This document shows positions 15,506 to 23,536 of a stretch of 64,000 bases of DNA, piece by piece. Source of the stretch: Pontibacter sp. G13 (GTDB taxonomy: Bacteria > Bacteroidota > Bacteroidia > J057). The notes under the pieces were generated by a model. It made no database searches and had not been told where the DNA came from. It saw only the letters and a program-made list of their open reading frames with translations. Within the stretch, counting starts at the first letter, position 1, and each line of letters starts with the position of its first letter. The stretch is from positions 4,298,501 through 4,362,500 of the forward strand of contig NZ_CP134696.1 of assembly GCF_031851795.1 (NCBI RefSeq), given 5' to 3'. Position numbers and translations under genes: made by a program.

Positions 15506-17278
15506 ATGCGGAAATGCTGGATCTTTTGGCTGCTATGCCTGCTTTCGACGGCTCAATGCATGGCACAGGATACTCTTCCACCTTGGCGATCTCCCAAGGT
15601 GGTGGAAGTGTCCGGCGTTCCCGACAGGCAGCTCTCCAAATCCATCCGGAAATCCTTTTTCCAATCCACTTCTCCCATAGATCGCAGTCGGCAATTTCAG
15701 GATTGGGCAGAGGACATGCGCGGAGAAGGGTATTGGGAATTTTCCTTTGTAGATTCCACTCGGCAGGGCGATTCGGTGCACGTTCATTTCCGATCAGGAC
15801 CCCGGTATGTACTGGACCGATTGGAACTTCCCGGACTCAGTGAAGCTTACCTTAAACGCATCGAACAAGACAAGCTCACCCGCAAAAAAGGAGGGCTCGA
15901 TTGGACAGATCTGGAAAATCGTCTGAACTTCGTCGTCTCTGATCAGCAAGACCGAGGGTATCCATTCGCTCAATTTTCGGGTTTACAGCTAGATTTTGAT
16001 GCAAGGAACGCCGATACGACAGGCGTCTCCGTACGATTTCCGTTTTCCTCGGGGAGCTTGGTGACCATTGACAGCATCCGATTTCAGGGCAGCCATCGTG
16101 AACGGGAATCCTTCATCTACAACCTGATGAACATTCAGCCCGGCGATGTATTCGATCAATCGACCATCGATGCGATTCCGAGAGCATTGAACAATTCCAT
16201 TTATTTCCAAAATGCCCAGCCCGCTACGGTGTATTTCACTCCTTGGGAAACTGCCATCATAGACGTCAAGCTGGAACCCCGCAAAGCTGGAAAGTTTGAT
16301 TTACTCGTGGGATTGTTGCCCCCTTCCACGGATTCCGCCAATTTCGAATTTACCGGAACCTTGGATTTGATGCTGGTGAGTCCATTTAGATTCGGAGAGA
16401 TCTTGGAGATCAAGTATGACAAATTGACTTCATCTTCGCTTCAAGCAGATATCCGGGTGCTGGTTCCATACCTGTTGCGTACTCCCCTCAAATTGGGCGG
16501 AGAGTTCCATTTGCTCAAACAGGAGGAAGATTTCCTCAATGTCGATTTCTCTGGCGAGGTGATCTATCAGTTTACGCCGGACCTGTTGGCGCGATTTGCC
16601 ACCACGGTGTCTACTTCCCGACTGCTCCCTGATGCCTCCAACGATACCACCAATCTCCAACCCGAGCAGTTAGATGCCAATCGGCTCACCTTTTGGGGCG
16701 GAGTGGCATTTGACAATTTGGACTACCGGTGGAATCCCACTCGGGGGTTGAGGATTCGGTTGGATGGCGGGATTGGCTCGAAAACCATCTTCGTCAATCC
16801 CAATCTAAACCCCGAGATCTATGCCGATATCAACCTAGATCAACCTACACAAGAGGTGATGTTTGAGTTTGATGGATTCATTCCGCTTGGCAATCGACAT
16901 GTCCTGCATGGAGCCAATCGCAGCTATGTCCTCAACATGGAGGATTACTTTCGGACAGATCAGCTACAGGTGGGAGGCGCAAGGAGCATTCGAGGATTCA
17001 ATGAGAATGAGTTTTTTACGGATTTGATGCTGTTCTTCTCTGGAGAGTATCGATTTCTGCTGGAGCGCGACTCCTATCTCGTGGGTTTCATCGACTATGC
17101 CTATCTCCGAGATCGCGTGGCAGACGATATCATCAGACCTTTGGGGGTGGGGATCGGCATGAATTATGGCACAAAGGCGGGAATCGTATCCATTTCTTAT
17201 GCCGTAGGACAAACGGCCGACATCCCATTCAATCCTGCCCGCGGAAAAATCCATATTGGATTCCTGAATCAATTTTGA
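15506..17278 (+). CDS. Omp85/BamA-family outer-membrane protein
   Basis: A 590-residue beta-barrel protein of the Omp85 superfamily, which inserts or exports proteins at the outer membrane. A signal peptide is clear (MRKCWIFWLLCLLSTAQCMA, then QDTL). An N-terminal half with POTRA-like alpha/beta repeats follows, including VTIDSIRFQGSHRERESF. The barrel carries the diagnostic loop-6 motif as GGARSIRGFNENEF near residue 494 and ends in a C-terminal Phe (HIGFLNQF), the usual outer-membrane assembly signal. It is shorter than BamA (about 800 residues), so a TamA-like or accessory Omp85 is more likely. The much longer open frame starting at 15281 was rejected because it runs through a repeat and lacks a signal peptide. 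Confidence 0.85.
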   Translation: MRKCWIFWLLCLLSTAQCMAQDTLPPWRSPKVVEVSGVPDRQLSKSIRKSFFQSTSPIDRSRQFQDWAEDMRGEGYWEFSFVDSTRQGDSVHVHFRSGPRYVLDRLELPGLSEAYLKRIEQDKLTRKKGGLDWTDLENRLNFVVSDQQDRGYPFAQFSGLQLDFDARNADTTGVSVRFPFSSGSLVTIDSIRFQGSHRERESFIYNLMNIQPGDVFDQSTIDAIPRALNNSIYFQNAQPATVYFTPWETAIIDVKLEPRKAGKFDLLVGLLPPSTDSANFEFTGTLDLMLVSPFRFGEILEIKYDKLTSSSLQADIRVLVPYLLRTPLKLGGEFHLLKQEEDFLNVDFSGEVIYQFTPDLLARFATTVSTSRLLPDASNDTTNLQPEQLDANRLTFWGGVAFDNLDYRWNPTRGLRIRLDGGIGSKTIFVNPNLNPEIYADINLDQPTQEVMFEFDGFIPLGNRHVLHGANRSYVLNMEDYFRTDQLQVGGARSIRGFNENEFFTDLMLFFSGEYRFLLERDSYLVGFIDYAYLRDRVADDIIRPLGVGIGMNYGTKAGIVSISYAVGQTADIPFNPARGKIHIGFLNQF

Positions 17279-17329
17279 TATTGTGTAATTTGGCTACCCA
17301 GCGAGCGATATTCGCAGCCTGTACCCAAT

Positions 17330-18397
17330 ATGGAACCTCAAAAACTCTACATCCACGCCCGATGTCCACAATGTGGAAGCCAGCTGAAATTTGCCGGGGG
17401 AAAGCGCAAGCTTCAATGTACCAAGTGCAAGTATAGCCGAGATCTTGGTAGAGTAGGGGATCAGGTGCAGGCCAAATCGCTAAAGGCGGGCGTATCAGTC
17501 AAGCACTTTGAAAGAGGACTTGGGCCGGGGTTCAAATCCTATCAATGTGGAGGCTGCAAATCCGTCATTGCCATTCACCATCCAACACCAGAAACTCCAC
17601 CTCCCACTCATTGCCCTTTTTGTGAGGGCACTTCCCTAGAGGAAACCGATCGCCATGAGCAAGTGCTTCAGCCTTATTCCCTGGTCCCGTTTATGCTATC
17701 TCAGGCAACAGCCGCTTCGATCTTGACCAAATGGTTGAAAGCTGGGCCACCGATGTTGCCAAACGAAATTCTGGAGATTACAGGCAAGGAACGTCTCAGG
17801 CCTGTGTTCATGCCATTCTTCATGTTTGATAGCTTGGCTCGGACCACTTGGAAGGGCGAGATGGCCATCAAGTATTTACAGAAAAAGGGAAAAGGAGTAG
17901 AGGAGAAAAAAGCTTGGGAGCCAACCAAAGGGTTCTTGGAGCACTTTTTCGATGATTCATTTGTGCTGGCTACGGCTGGAGGAGGGGGGGAATTCCGCAG
18001 CGTGAGCTCGTATCATTTCCGGAAGTTGGTTCCCTTCGATCCGGGCTATCTAGGAGATGGATTCGTGGAGTGCTATCAGAAAGATGAGCTGAAAGGATTC
18101 GAAGAGGCCGAAAAATTCATGAATGGTCAGATCGAGGGAGCCGTCAGGCGGAGCATCAAGAGTCGTGAGTTGAAAGACCTCAAGGTCACCAATGAGTATA
18201 CTTCGATCTCTTTTCGGCATGTGTTGGTCCCAGTATGGGTGGCATCTTACACCTACCGAGGGCACCGTTTCCAATATTTTGTCAATGGACAGAATGGAAA
18301 AGTGTCAGGAGCCAAACCGATTTCATTTCCCAAGATATTCGCAGTGGTCGGTACCATCACGGTCCTCACCTTGGGGCTCGTTTGGCTCCTGTCTTAA
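17330..18397 (+). CDS. Zinc-ribbon protein with C-terminal membrane anchor
   Basis: A 355-residue protein of unknown function. The N-terminus has a zinc ribbon (CPQCG at about residues 13-17, CTKC near 30-33). A second Cys pair follows further on (CGGC near 73-76 with CPFC near 98-101). The middle, about 200 residues, is soluble alpha/beta with aromatic-rich strands (PVFMPFFMFDSLARTTWKG, LVPVWVASYTY). A single hydrophobic segment closes the protein (IFAVVGTITVLTLGLVWLL), so the body probably faces the cytoplasm. It resembles proteins annotated as TFIIB-type zinc ribbon proteins, often found near membrane-stress genes, but no role is established here. Confidence 0.65.
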   Translation: MEPQKLYIHARCPQCGSQLKFAGGKRKLQCTKCKYSRDLGRVGDQVQAKSLKAGVSVKHFERGLGPGFKSYQCGGCKSVIAIHHPTPETPPPTHCPFCEGTSLEETDRHEQVLQPYSLVPFMLSQATAASILTKWLKAGPPMLPNEILEITGKERLRPVFMPFFMFDSLARTTWKGEMAIKYLQKKGKGVEEKKAWEPTKGFLEHFFDDSFVLATAGGGGEFRSVSSYHFRKLVPFDPGYLGDGFVECYQKDELKGFEEAEKFMNGQIEGAVRRSIKSRELKDLKVTNEYTSISFRHVLVPVWVASYTYRGHRFQYFVNGQNGKVSGAKPISFPKIFAVVGTITVLTLGLVWLLS

Positions 18398-18411
18398 TGC
18401 CCGTTTCAGAC

Positions 18412-19149
18412 TTAGCTGTGCTTTTTGTTGTACTCGGTAATCAGATCGAGGGCACCTTCGTGCTTGTAGATCTCATTTCCGACAACTACCTCATGTACAC
18501 CGATTTCAGCGAGCTTGTCGACATCTTCCCAAGAATCGATCCGGCCGGAAGCGGTGATGATCGCATTGGGATAATCCGCACAGATACGCTTGTAGAATTC
18601 GAAGTCAGGCCCTTTTTCTCGATCCTTGACGTCACTTTCTGCGAAGATGAATCGATGGAAACCAATAGCCATAGCCTGTTTGATCATCTCATCGAGTTTG
18701 CCTTCGGGTTCCTTCTGCGTCCAAGTATGGCTGTAGAGGTCTCCATTCAGCAAGTCGAGGGCGATCATGATTCGGTCATTGGGAACGTGATCCGCAGCAG
18801 CAATCTCTTCGAGGAATGGAATGTTGTCGTACATCGCGGCCCCAATCACAAAGTAGTCGACTCCCGCATACTGGAGACTTTTGAGCAGGTCCAAGTTATT
18901 GATCCCACCGCCGAGCTCCACACGTGAAACCGCGGTGTTGGCGAGCGAGCCGATCAAGGCCGTGTTGTTCTGTTTGTGATGCAGAGAAGCATCAATGTCG
19001 ACTAGGTGAATCCGCTTGATTTTTTGCTGGTTGAGGTCCTTGATGATGTCGTATGGATCTTGGTCAAGGAACTCGGTGTTTTGGTGGTCACCGGGTCTGT
19101 AAGCAGCAGCTTTGCCGTCTTTGATATACAGGGCAGGAATTATCTGCAT
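18412..19149 (-). CDS. HisA-like TIM-barrel protein lacking a catalytic Asp
   Basis: A 245-residue (beta/alpha)8 protein related to HisA, the isomerase acting on ProFAR in histidine synthesis. Both phosphate-binding half-barrel signatures are visible: VELGGGINN near 77-85 and ASGRIDSW followed by VVVGNEIY near 200-228. The second catalytic Asp is present (Asp132, IALDLLNG). The first, Asp8 in the usual PAIDL strand, is Tyr here (PALYI, Tyr8). The gene is not near other his genes. It may be a paralogue with another substrate or a non-catalytic protein. The ATG at 19149 starts the first barrel strand, so the longer frame to 19236 was not used. It is convergent with the zinc-ribbon gene. Confidence 0.78.
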   Translation of the reverse strand: MQIIPALYIKDGKAAAYRPGDHQNTEFLDQDPYDIIKDLNQQKIKRIHLVDIDASLHHKQNNTALIGSLANTAVSRVELGGGINNLDLLKSLQYAGVDYFVIGAAMYDNIPFLEEIAAADHVPNDRIMIALDLLNGDLYSHTWTQKEPEGKLDEMIKQAMAIGFHRFIFAESDVKDREKGPDFEFYKRICADYPNAIITASGRIDSWEDVDKLAEIGVHEVVVGNEIYKHEGALDLITEYNKKHS

Positions 19150-19379
19150 GTCTGATGTTGAATAGGATCGTTGGAGGAATTGAAACAGGCAAGAACTTGG
19201 CGGAAAGGCTGAAATCAAGCCTACCGAACTTGCCAAATTCGCGGTAGTTTCGATAGCGTTTCAATTAACGATGATTGCTGCAAAAAACCAATGCAGGAGA
19301 AACAACGGACCATTCAACCGCTCAAATCATGATTTTGGCCATTCAGGACTGAGATAGCCATGTATTTCAGTGTAGGGGA

Positions 19380-19387
19380 TATTTTTG
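19380..19387 (+). promoter_or_regulatory. Candidate -7 element (TATTTTTG)
   Basis: An exact match to the Bacteroidota -7 consensus TAnnTTTG, 35 bases upstream of the coiled-coil gene. No clear -33 element is visible at the expected distance. Confidence 0.4.
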
Positions 19388-19422
19388 CCCACGCGAACTG
19401 ACCCACTACAAGGATTACCGAA

Positions 19423-20028
19423 ATGTCCTCCGAGAATATCCAATCTATGCAGGCGGAAATTGCTCGACTCCGTCAAGAGAATGAAACACTCCGCGCAGAA
19501 TCTTCAGCATCGGCCGAACGACTGGTACATGCTGGTCCCAATCCCTATCTGCTTCCGAGCACCCCGCTCATGGAAGCCCTGCGCGAAAAACGTGATGAAC
19601 TCCAAGTCAATAATGATCAGATTGAATCTGTCCTCGAATCCTACCAGAACCTTCAAAGGTCCTTGGATGCCTTGATTCCGGCATTGGAAATTCAAATCGA
19701 AGGCTGGGGCAGAGAGATCCATCAGCTCCATCAGACCATCGCCGAGACGGAAACAACCTGCGCCGAAGTCGTAAGCCATCTTGAGGCGAAGCTACATCAG
19801 ACCCAAGAAGATTTGTTGCAAAAAGATCGGCAAGTGGAGTCTCAGGCCTCGATCATGTACATGATGAGAGCAGATTCCACACGATTGGAAGAGGAAATTC
19901 ACAAATTGGGGGTTCAGCTTCGACAGAAGGAGCAGGAGATCCAATTGCTCACCGCACAGCTCCCTGCGTTGGAGGTCATTTCCACCACTGAAAATCCCTA
20001 CACCAATTTGAGTATTCTGGGAGATTGA
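19423..20028 (+). CDS. Coiled-coil protein of unknown function
   Basis: A 201-residue hydrophilic protein dominated by coiled coil. Heptad-like Leu/Ile repeats run from residues 5-30 (IARLRQENETLRAE) and 45-190, rich in Gln and Glu. A short Pro/Gly break (HAGPNPYLLPSTPLME) separates the two coils. There is no signal peptide or membrane segment, so it is probably cytoplasmic. The gene stops one base before the end of the convergent thioredoxin/LysM gene. No family is recognised. Confidence 0.6.
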   Translation: MSSENIQSMQAEIARLRQENETLRAESSASAERLVHAGPNPYLLPSTPLMEALREKRDELQVNNDQIESVLESYQNLQRSLDALIPALEIQIEGWGREIHQLHQTIAETETTCAEVVSHLEAKLHQTQEDLLQKDRQVESQASIMYMMRADSTRLEEEIHKLGVQLRQKEQEIQLLTAQLPALEVISTTENPYTNLSILGD

Positions 20029-20769
20029 TTATTGGACCACAGGGATGACAATACGGTCTCCCAACTTGATGACGCTGGAATTGAGCCCGTTTCGTTCCAT
20101 GATAGCATCAATCGTAACCCCATATTTCTTGAATAGCTTGAAGAGCGTATCGCCTTCTGTGACTACATGGACGATTTCTCCTTCTTCAGTGGTATTGGGT
20201 TCACCTTGGGGCCCACCACGGACAGGAAGATTCTCTTCATCCACGGGGGGGATATCTGTAATGAGAGGCTTTTCGATATTGGGTAGTTGCCCAGCCACTA
20301 CATCCAGATCCTCGGCTAAGAGATAGGTGTCCTCTAGACGAGCGATGGCAGCATCAGGAGAAATCAGATAGAGCGCAGGAAGACTATTATGCTTGAAAGC
20401 CTTGGTGCGGAGAAATTCGTAATCGCTTCGATCCGTGACGATTAGCTGCTCCCAGTCCATTTGTGCAATCATGAGGTTTTTGTCGATGTACTCACGATCA
20501 GTATCGACTGAGACACTGATGAAGCGAATAGGCTTTTGACGGTACCTTTCACGGAGTGGCTTGAGCTCATCAATCATATCCCACGAGTCCGAATTGGTGT
20601 AAGACCAAAAATGAATGACCCATGCATGCCGGTCATCCTCTGAGAAGGATTGACACTGCTTGATAAATTCTGTGAAGGTAAGGCTCGTGTCAGGCGTGTA
20701 GACAATCTGGGCCTGGGACGGCAATGCCCAATAAGCCATCGTGAGGAGAAGAACAAGAAAGCGTTTCAT
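20029..20769 (-). CDS. Secreted thioredoxin-fold protein with C-terminal LysM
   Basis: A 246-residue exported protein. A signal peptide (MKRFLVLLLTMAYWALPSQA) is followed by a TlpA/AhpC-like thioredoxin fold (about residues 25-160: AWVIHFWSYTNSDSW, PIRFISVSVDTDREY, SLPALYLISPD). The usual Cys-x-x-Cys active site is replaced by Ser-Tyr-Thr-Asn-Ser-Asp, so thiol redox chemistry is not expected. A Pro/Glu-rich linker leads to a C-terminal LysM domain (VVTEGDTLFKLFKKYGVTIDAIM), which binds peptidoglycan. The cis-Pro of the fold is kept (SLPALY). It probably acts at the periplasmic wall layer. The next gene upstream on the same strand is 15 bases away and likely co-transcribed. Confidence 0.72.
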   Translation of the reverse strand: MKRFLVLLLTMAYWALPSQAQIVYTPDTSLTFTEFIKQCQSFSEDDRHAWVIHFWSYTNSDSWDMIDELKPLRERYRQKPIRFISVSVDTDREYIDKNLMIAQMDWEQLIVTDRSDYEFLRTKAFKHNSLPALYLISPDAAIARLEDTYLLAEDLDVVAGQLPNIEKPLITDIPPVDEENLPVRGGPQGEPNTTEEGEIVHVVTEGDTLFKLFKKYGVTIDAIMERNGLNSSVIKLGDRIVIPVVQ

Positions 20770-20784
20770 GTCAATGAGGTCTGG

Positions 20785-21366
20785 TTAAGGATTGAGCAAC
20801 ATGTTGATGCGCTGATCTACCATCGAACACAATTGCTGGGGCTTGAGCTTGCGCCAAGAAAGTTCATCTAAAGGTTCACTCCAAAAAATATAGGGAGTGA
20901 TCCCATAATTGTCCATTTCCTCCTTGACATGGTCCCGTAGTCTCAGGGCACAAACCCAACCACCATCCAATTCTTCGGCTAGTGCTTCGTAATAATCATC
21001 GGATTCGAAGTACCCGTGGAAAACATTCTCGCAGATCAAAATGAAATGCTGAATGCCCGCATCAATTAGGTAGGTGAGGCAGTTTTCGCACAGAAGCTTG
21101 AAGTCATTTTCAAACAGGTCGTTCCACTCTCCGAACAATTCGATGATCGCGTAGCCTTGTTCGTATTCAGCGTACAAGATTTTGATTAGCAGGCTTTCGG
21201 AGCCAAATTGATCCCAAAGCGGATGTGCAGGAATGTTGTTGATCGACCGATCATAATAGAACTGATTGTGTTCTACCTCGTGAAAGGGAGAATGGGGATC
21301 ACGCTCGTGGCTATAAATGTTCAGCCAACCGTAGAAAGGTTCTATATGTCTCAGTTCGTTTGGCAA
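20785..21366 (-). CDS. Conserved hypothetical protein
   Basis: A 193-residue acidic soluble protein with many aromatic residues (HNQFYYDRSINNIP, DDYYEALAEELDGGWV). No signal peptide or membrane span. No ATG is available near the start, so the TTG at 21366 is taken. The sequence looks like a mixed alpha/beta single domain. It sits 15 bases upstream of the thioredoxin/LysM gene on the same strand and probably shares its transcript. I recall similar uncharacterised proteins in Bacteroidota but no function. Confidence 0.6.
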   Translation of the reverse strand: MPNELRHIEPFYGWLNIYSHERDPHSPFHEVEHNQFYYDRSINNIPAHPLWDQFGSESLLIKILYAEYEQGYAIIELFGEWNDLFENDFKLLCENCLTYLIDAGIQHFILICENVFHGYFESDDYYEALAEELDGGWVCALRLRDHVKEEMDNYGITPYIFWSEPLDELSWRKLKPQQLCSMVDQRINMLLNP

Positions 21367-21444
21367 CTAAGTCCGGTAGTTTGGAATAATTGTGTAAATT
21401 GGTCCAGCCGCTAGGCCAAGCAATGCCTAAATGTAAGCAAATCA

Positions 21445-21503
21445 CCCCAATTCTTGGGGATGTCTTTACTTCGCGACGTGGATCTTTGGGGAGCCTTCCC
21501 CAA
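21445..21503 (+). promoter_or_regulatory. Two compact hairpins in the leader of the 21553 gene
   Basis: The first hairpin pairs CCCCAA with TTGGGG around a 3-base loop (21445-21459). The second pairs TTGGGGA with TCCCCAA around GCCT (21486-21503). Neither is followed by a T run. They lie 50-110 bases upstream of the start codon, where a longer frame would otherwise be read. They could act in leader control or simply be stable structure. Confidence 0.35.
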
Positions 21504-21552
21504 CACGAGGGACTGTCAACCTTATATCTACCGCTCCGTAAATGCTAGGGCA

Positions 21553-22488
21553 ATGGAAATCAGGTATATAACGGTAATCGCATATCTCATCGCCCTCATG
21601 GGAGAGATGTCTGCCCAATCGCATGTTCGGGTAGACACCATTCCTTCAGTCACTGGGGCAGGGCATTTGTACCTCAGTCTTGAGGTCCCTCTTGGGGAAA
21701 TGCACATCAAATCTTCAGGCGTCTGTGGCCTCAATGTCGGGCGGTTTGCTTCGCATGACTCCATGCTGGCACCTTTCTATGAAACGCAGTTGGACACGTT
21801 CGGCAACCTCGTTTGTCACATGTCCCTCGTCAAAAATCAATTGATTCCCCGAGATCCTACTGCTCGGACAGCTGTCTCCAACTCCCATCGATTTCGTGAG
21901 CAGCTCTATGATATGGAATCATATACTTCCACCGAAATCCCCCAAACAGAATTCCTCCCTGACCCTGAACTCTCTACCGACCTATACCTCAACCTAGGGA
22001 TGGGAGCCGCAAGATTGGACTTTTCCGATCTTAACCTGCACAATGCATCGGTCAATTCTGCCTTCTCTGACATCGTGATCCTGTACGATCGCCCCAACAA
22101 GCAGCGGATGGAACAACTGGAAGTTCGGACTGCAAAAGGGGATGTGATGGTCAAAAATGTGGAATTGGCTAGAGCGGATCTCGTGACGATCCAGAACAAT
22201 TGGGGAGACACACAGGTGGTGCTTGGCGATCGTGGGAATGGAAAATCTACCATCTACCTCAAGACGGGAATGGGATCCACCACTTTGATTGTGAAGAAGG
22301 ATCAGCCCGTTCAGATTGTGCTGCGAGCAGGCATTTTTACCTCCCTCAATATTTCGGATCGATTCAAAAGAAGCCCCAATTCTAGGGGGATTTTGGTCAA
22401 TGCTGCATTCGAAGCAGATCCCGCCAATGCTACAAAGGTCATCTGCCAGAACGATTTCGGCGATATTACCATCATAGAGACCGATTGA
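21553..22488 (+). CDS. Exported beta-rich (toast-rack-like) protein
   Basis: A 311-residue exported protein. The ATG at 21553 begins a plausible signal peptide (MEIRYITVIAYLIALMGEMSA, then QSHV). The upstream codons to 21454 run across hairpins and are unlikely to be translated. The C-terminal half has repeating short strands with a Gly-Asp turn pattern (LNLGMGAARLDFSDL, AKGDVMVKNVELARADLV, NWGDTQVVLG, TGMGSTTLIV), like the right-handed toast-rack repeats of LiaF/DUF4097-type proteins. The last residues (NDFGDITI) repeat the pattern. The NatA/NatB-type ABC exporter follows 60 bases later on the same strand, so a link to membrane stress is possible but unproven. Confidence 0.6.
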   Translation: MEIRYITVIAYLIALMGEMSAQSHVRVDTIPSVTGAGHLYLSLEVPLGEMHIKSSGVCGLNVGRFASHDSMLAPFYETQLDTFGNLVCHMSLVKNQLIPRDPTARTAVSNSHRFREQLYDMESYTSTEIPQTEFLPDPELSTDLYLNLGMGAARLDFSDLNLHNASVNSAFSDIVILYDRPNKQRMEQLEVRTAKGDVMVKNVELARADLVTIQNNWGDTQVVLGDRGNGKSTIYLKTGMGSTTLIVKKDQPVQIVLRAGIFTSLNISDRFKRSPNSRGILVNAAFEADPANATKVICQNDFGDITIIETD

Positions 22489-22548
22489 TCCGAAACTTTT
22501 TCCATCCTGTGTCGTGGTCAAAGGTCTATCACGGAAATTTACCAACAC

Positions 22549-23514
22549 ATGACTGACGCCCTCCTGACCCTCAAAGACGTGACTAAGTCCTTTGATGGTC
22601 ATTATGCCGTAGATGGGATCTCCATGGAGATCCCCCGAGGCAAAATCTTCGGATTGCTAGGCCCAAATGGGGCCGGGAAAACCACCCTCATCCGGATGAT
22701 CACCCGCATCATTATGCCTGATGAAGGCCAGATTACCTTCGATGGTGAAGCACTCAAAGATCATCACGCAAACCGCATTGGATACATGCCCGAAGAACGT
22801 GGGCTTTATCCCAAGATGAAGGTTCTCGATCAGATCCAATACCTGTTGACATTGAAGGGGATGTCTCCCAAAGATGCCAAAAAAGCGGGTTTGATTTGGC
22901 TGAACCGATTGGGCCTGGCAGAATGGGCCGGTCACCAAATTGCCGATCTCTCCAAAGGAATGAAGCAGAAAGTGCAGTTCATTTCCACCGTAGCACATGA
23001 GCCAGATCTCCTCATATTGGATGAACCATTTTCAGGGCTTGATCCCGTGAATGCGCAATTGATCGAGCAGCAAATCCTCAATTTGGTCGCGGATGGTACA
23101 ACCATCATTTTCTCTACCCACCGAATGGAGCAAGTGGAGGAATTGTGCCAATATATTGGCTTGGTGAATCAGGGTAAGCTCGTCCTCCAATCCGAGATTA
23201 ATTCCCTCAGAAAGCAATTTCGGAACAACACCTTCAGCCTAGAATATGAGGGGGAAGCGGAGGCGTTGAATGCGGTATCAGGTGCTCAGTTTGAATTGGA
23301 ACCCGGTAAATCTATCGCCACCATTCGCCTTGAAGAAGGAGTGGGGTACAAGTCTATCCTTGGCCAATTGATCGACCTGCCCATCGAGATACTAAAATTC
23401 GAGCAACACAGCCCGAAGCTTCAGGATATCTTCATCCAGTCCGTAGGCGCTATCAGTCACGCAAAACGCGAGTCTACGCAAGCCGCTACCACCCCTACCT
23501 CTCTCAATTCCTGA
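22549..23514 (+). CDS. ABC transporter ATP-binding protein (NatA-like)
   Basis: A 321-residue ABC-2 type ATPase. Walker A GPNGAGKT is at 38-45, signature LSKGM at 134-138, Walker B LLILDEP at 154-160 with Glu159, and the H-loop lies in FSTHRMEQVEELC. The C-terminal 90 residues form the accessory domain usual in NatA-like exporters (DUF4162 type). The permease gene begins 22 bases later, and together they should form a two-gene exporter. Substrate is unknown. NatAB relatives export Na+ or small hydrophobic compounds, which is family knowledge only. Confidence 0.88.
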   Translation: MTDALLTLKDVTKSFDGHYAVDGISMEIPRGKIFGLLGPNGAGKTTLIRMITRIIMPDEGQITFDGEALKDHHANRIGYMPEERGLYPKMKVLDQIQYLLTLKGMSPKDAKKAGLIWLNRLGLAEWAGHQIADLSKGMKQKVQFISTVAHEPDLLILDEPFSGLDPVNAQLIEQQILNLVADGTTIIFSTHRMEQVEELCQYIGLVNQGKLVLQSEINSLRKQFRNNTFSLEYEGEAEALNAVSGAQFELEPGKSIATIRLEEGVGYKSILGQLIDLPIEILKFEQHSPKLQDIFIQSVGAISHAKRESTQAATTPTSLNS

Positions 23515-23536
23515 TCCCACCCCTAAACCCCTACTC

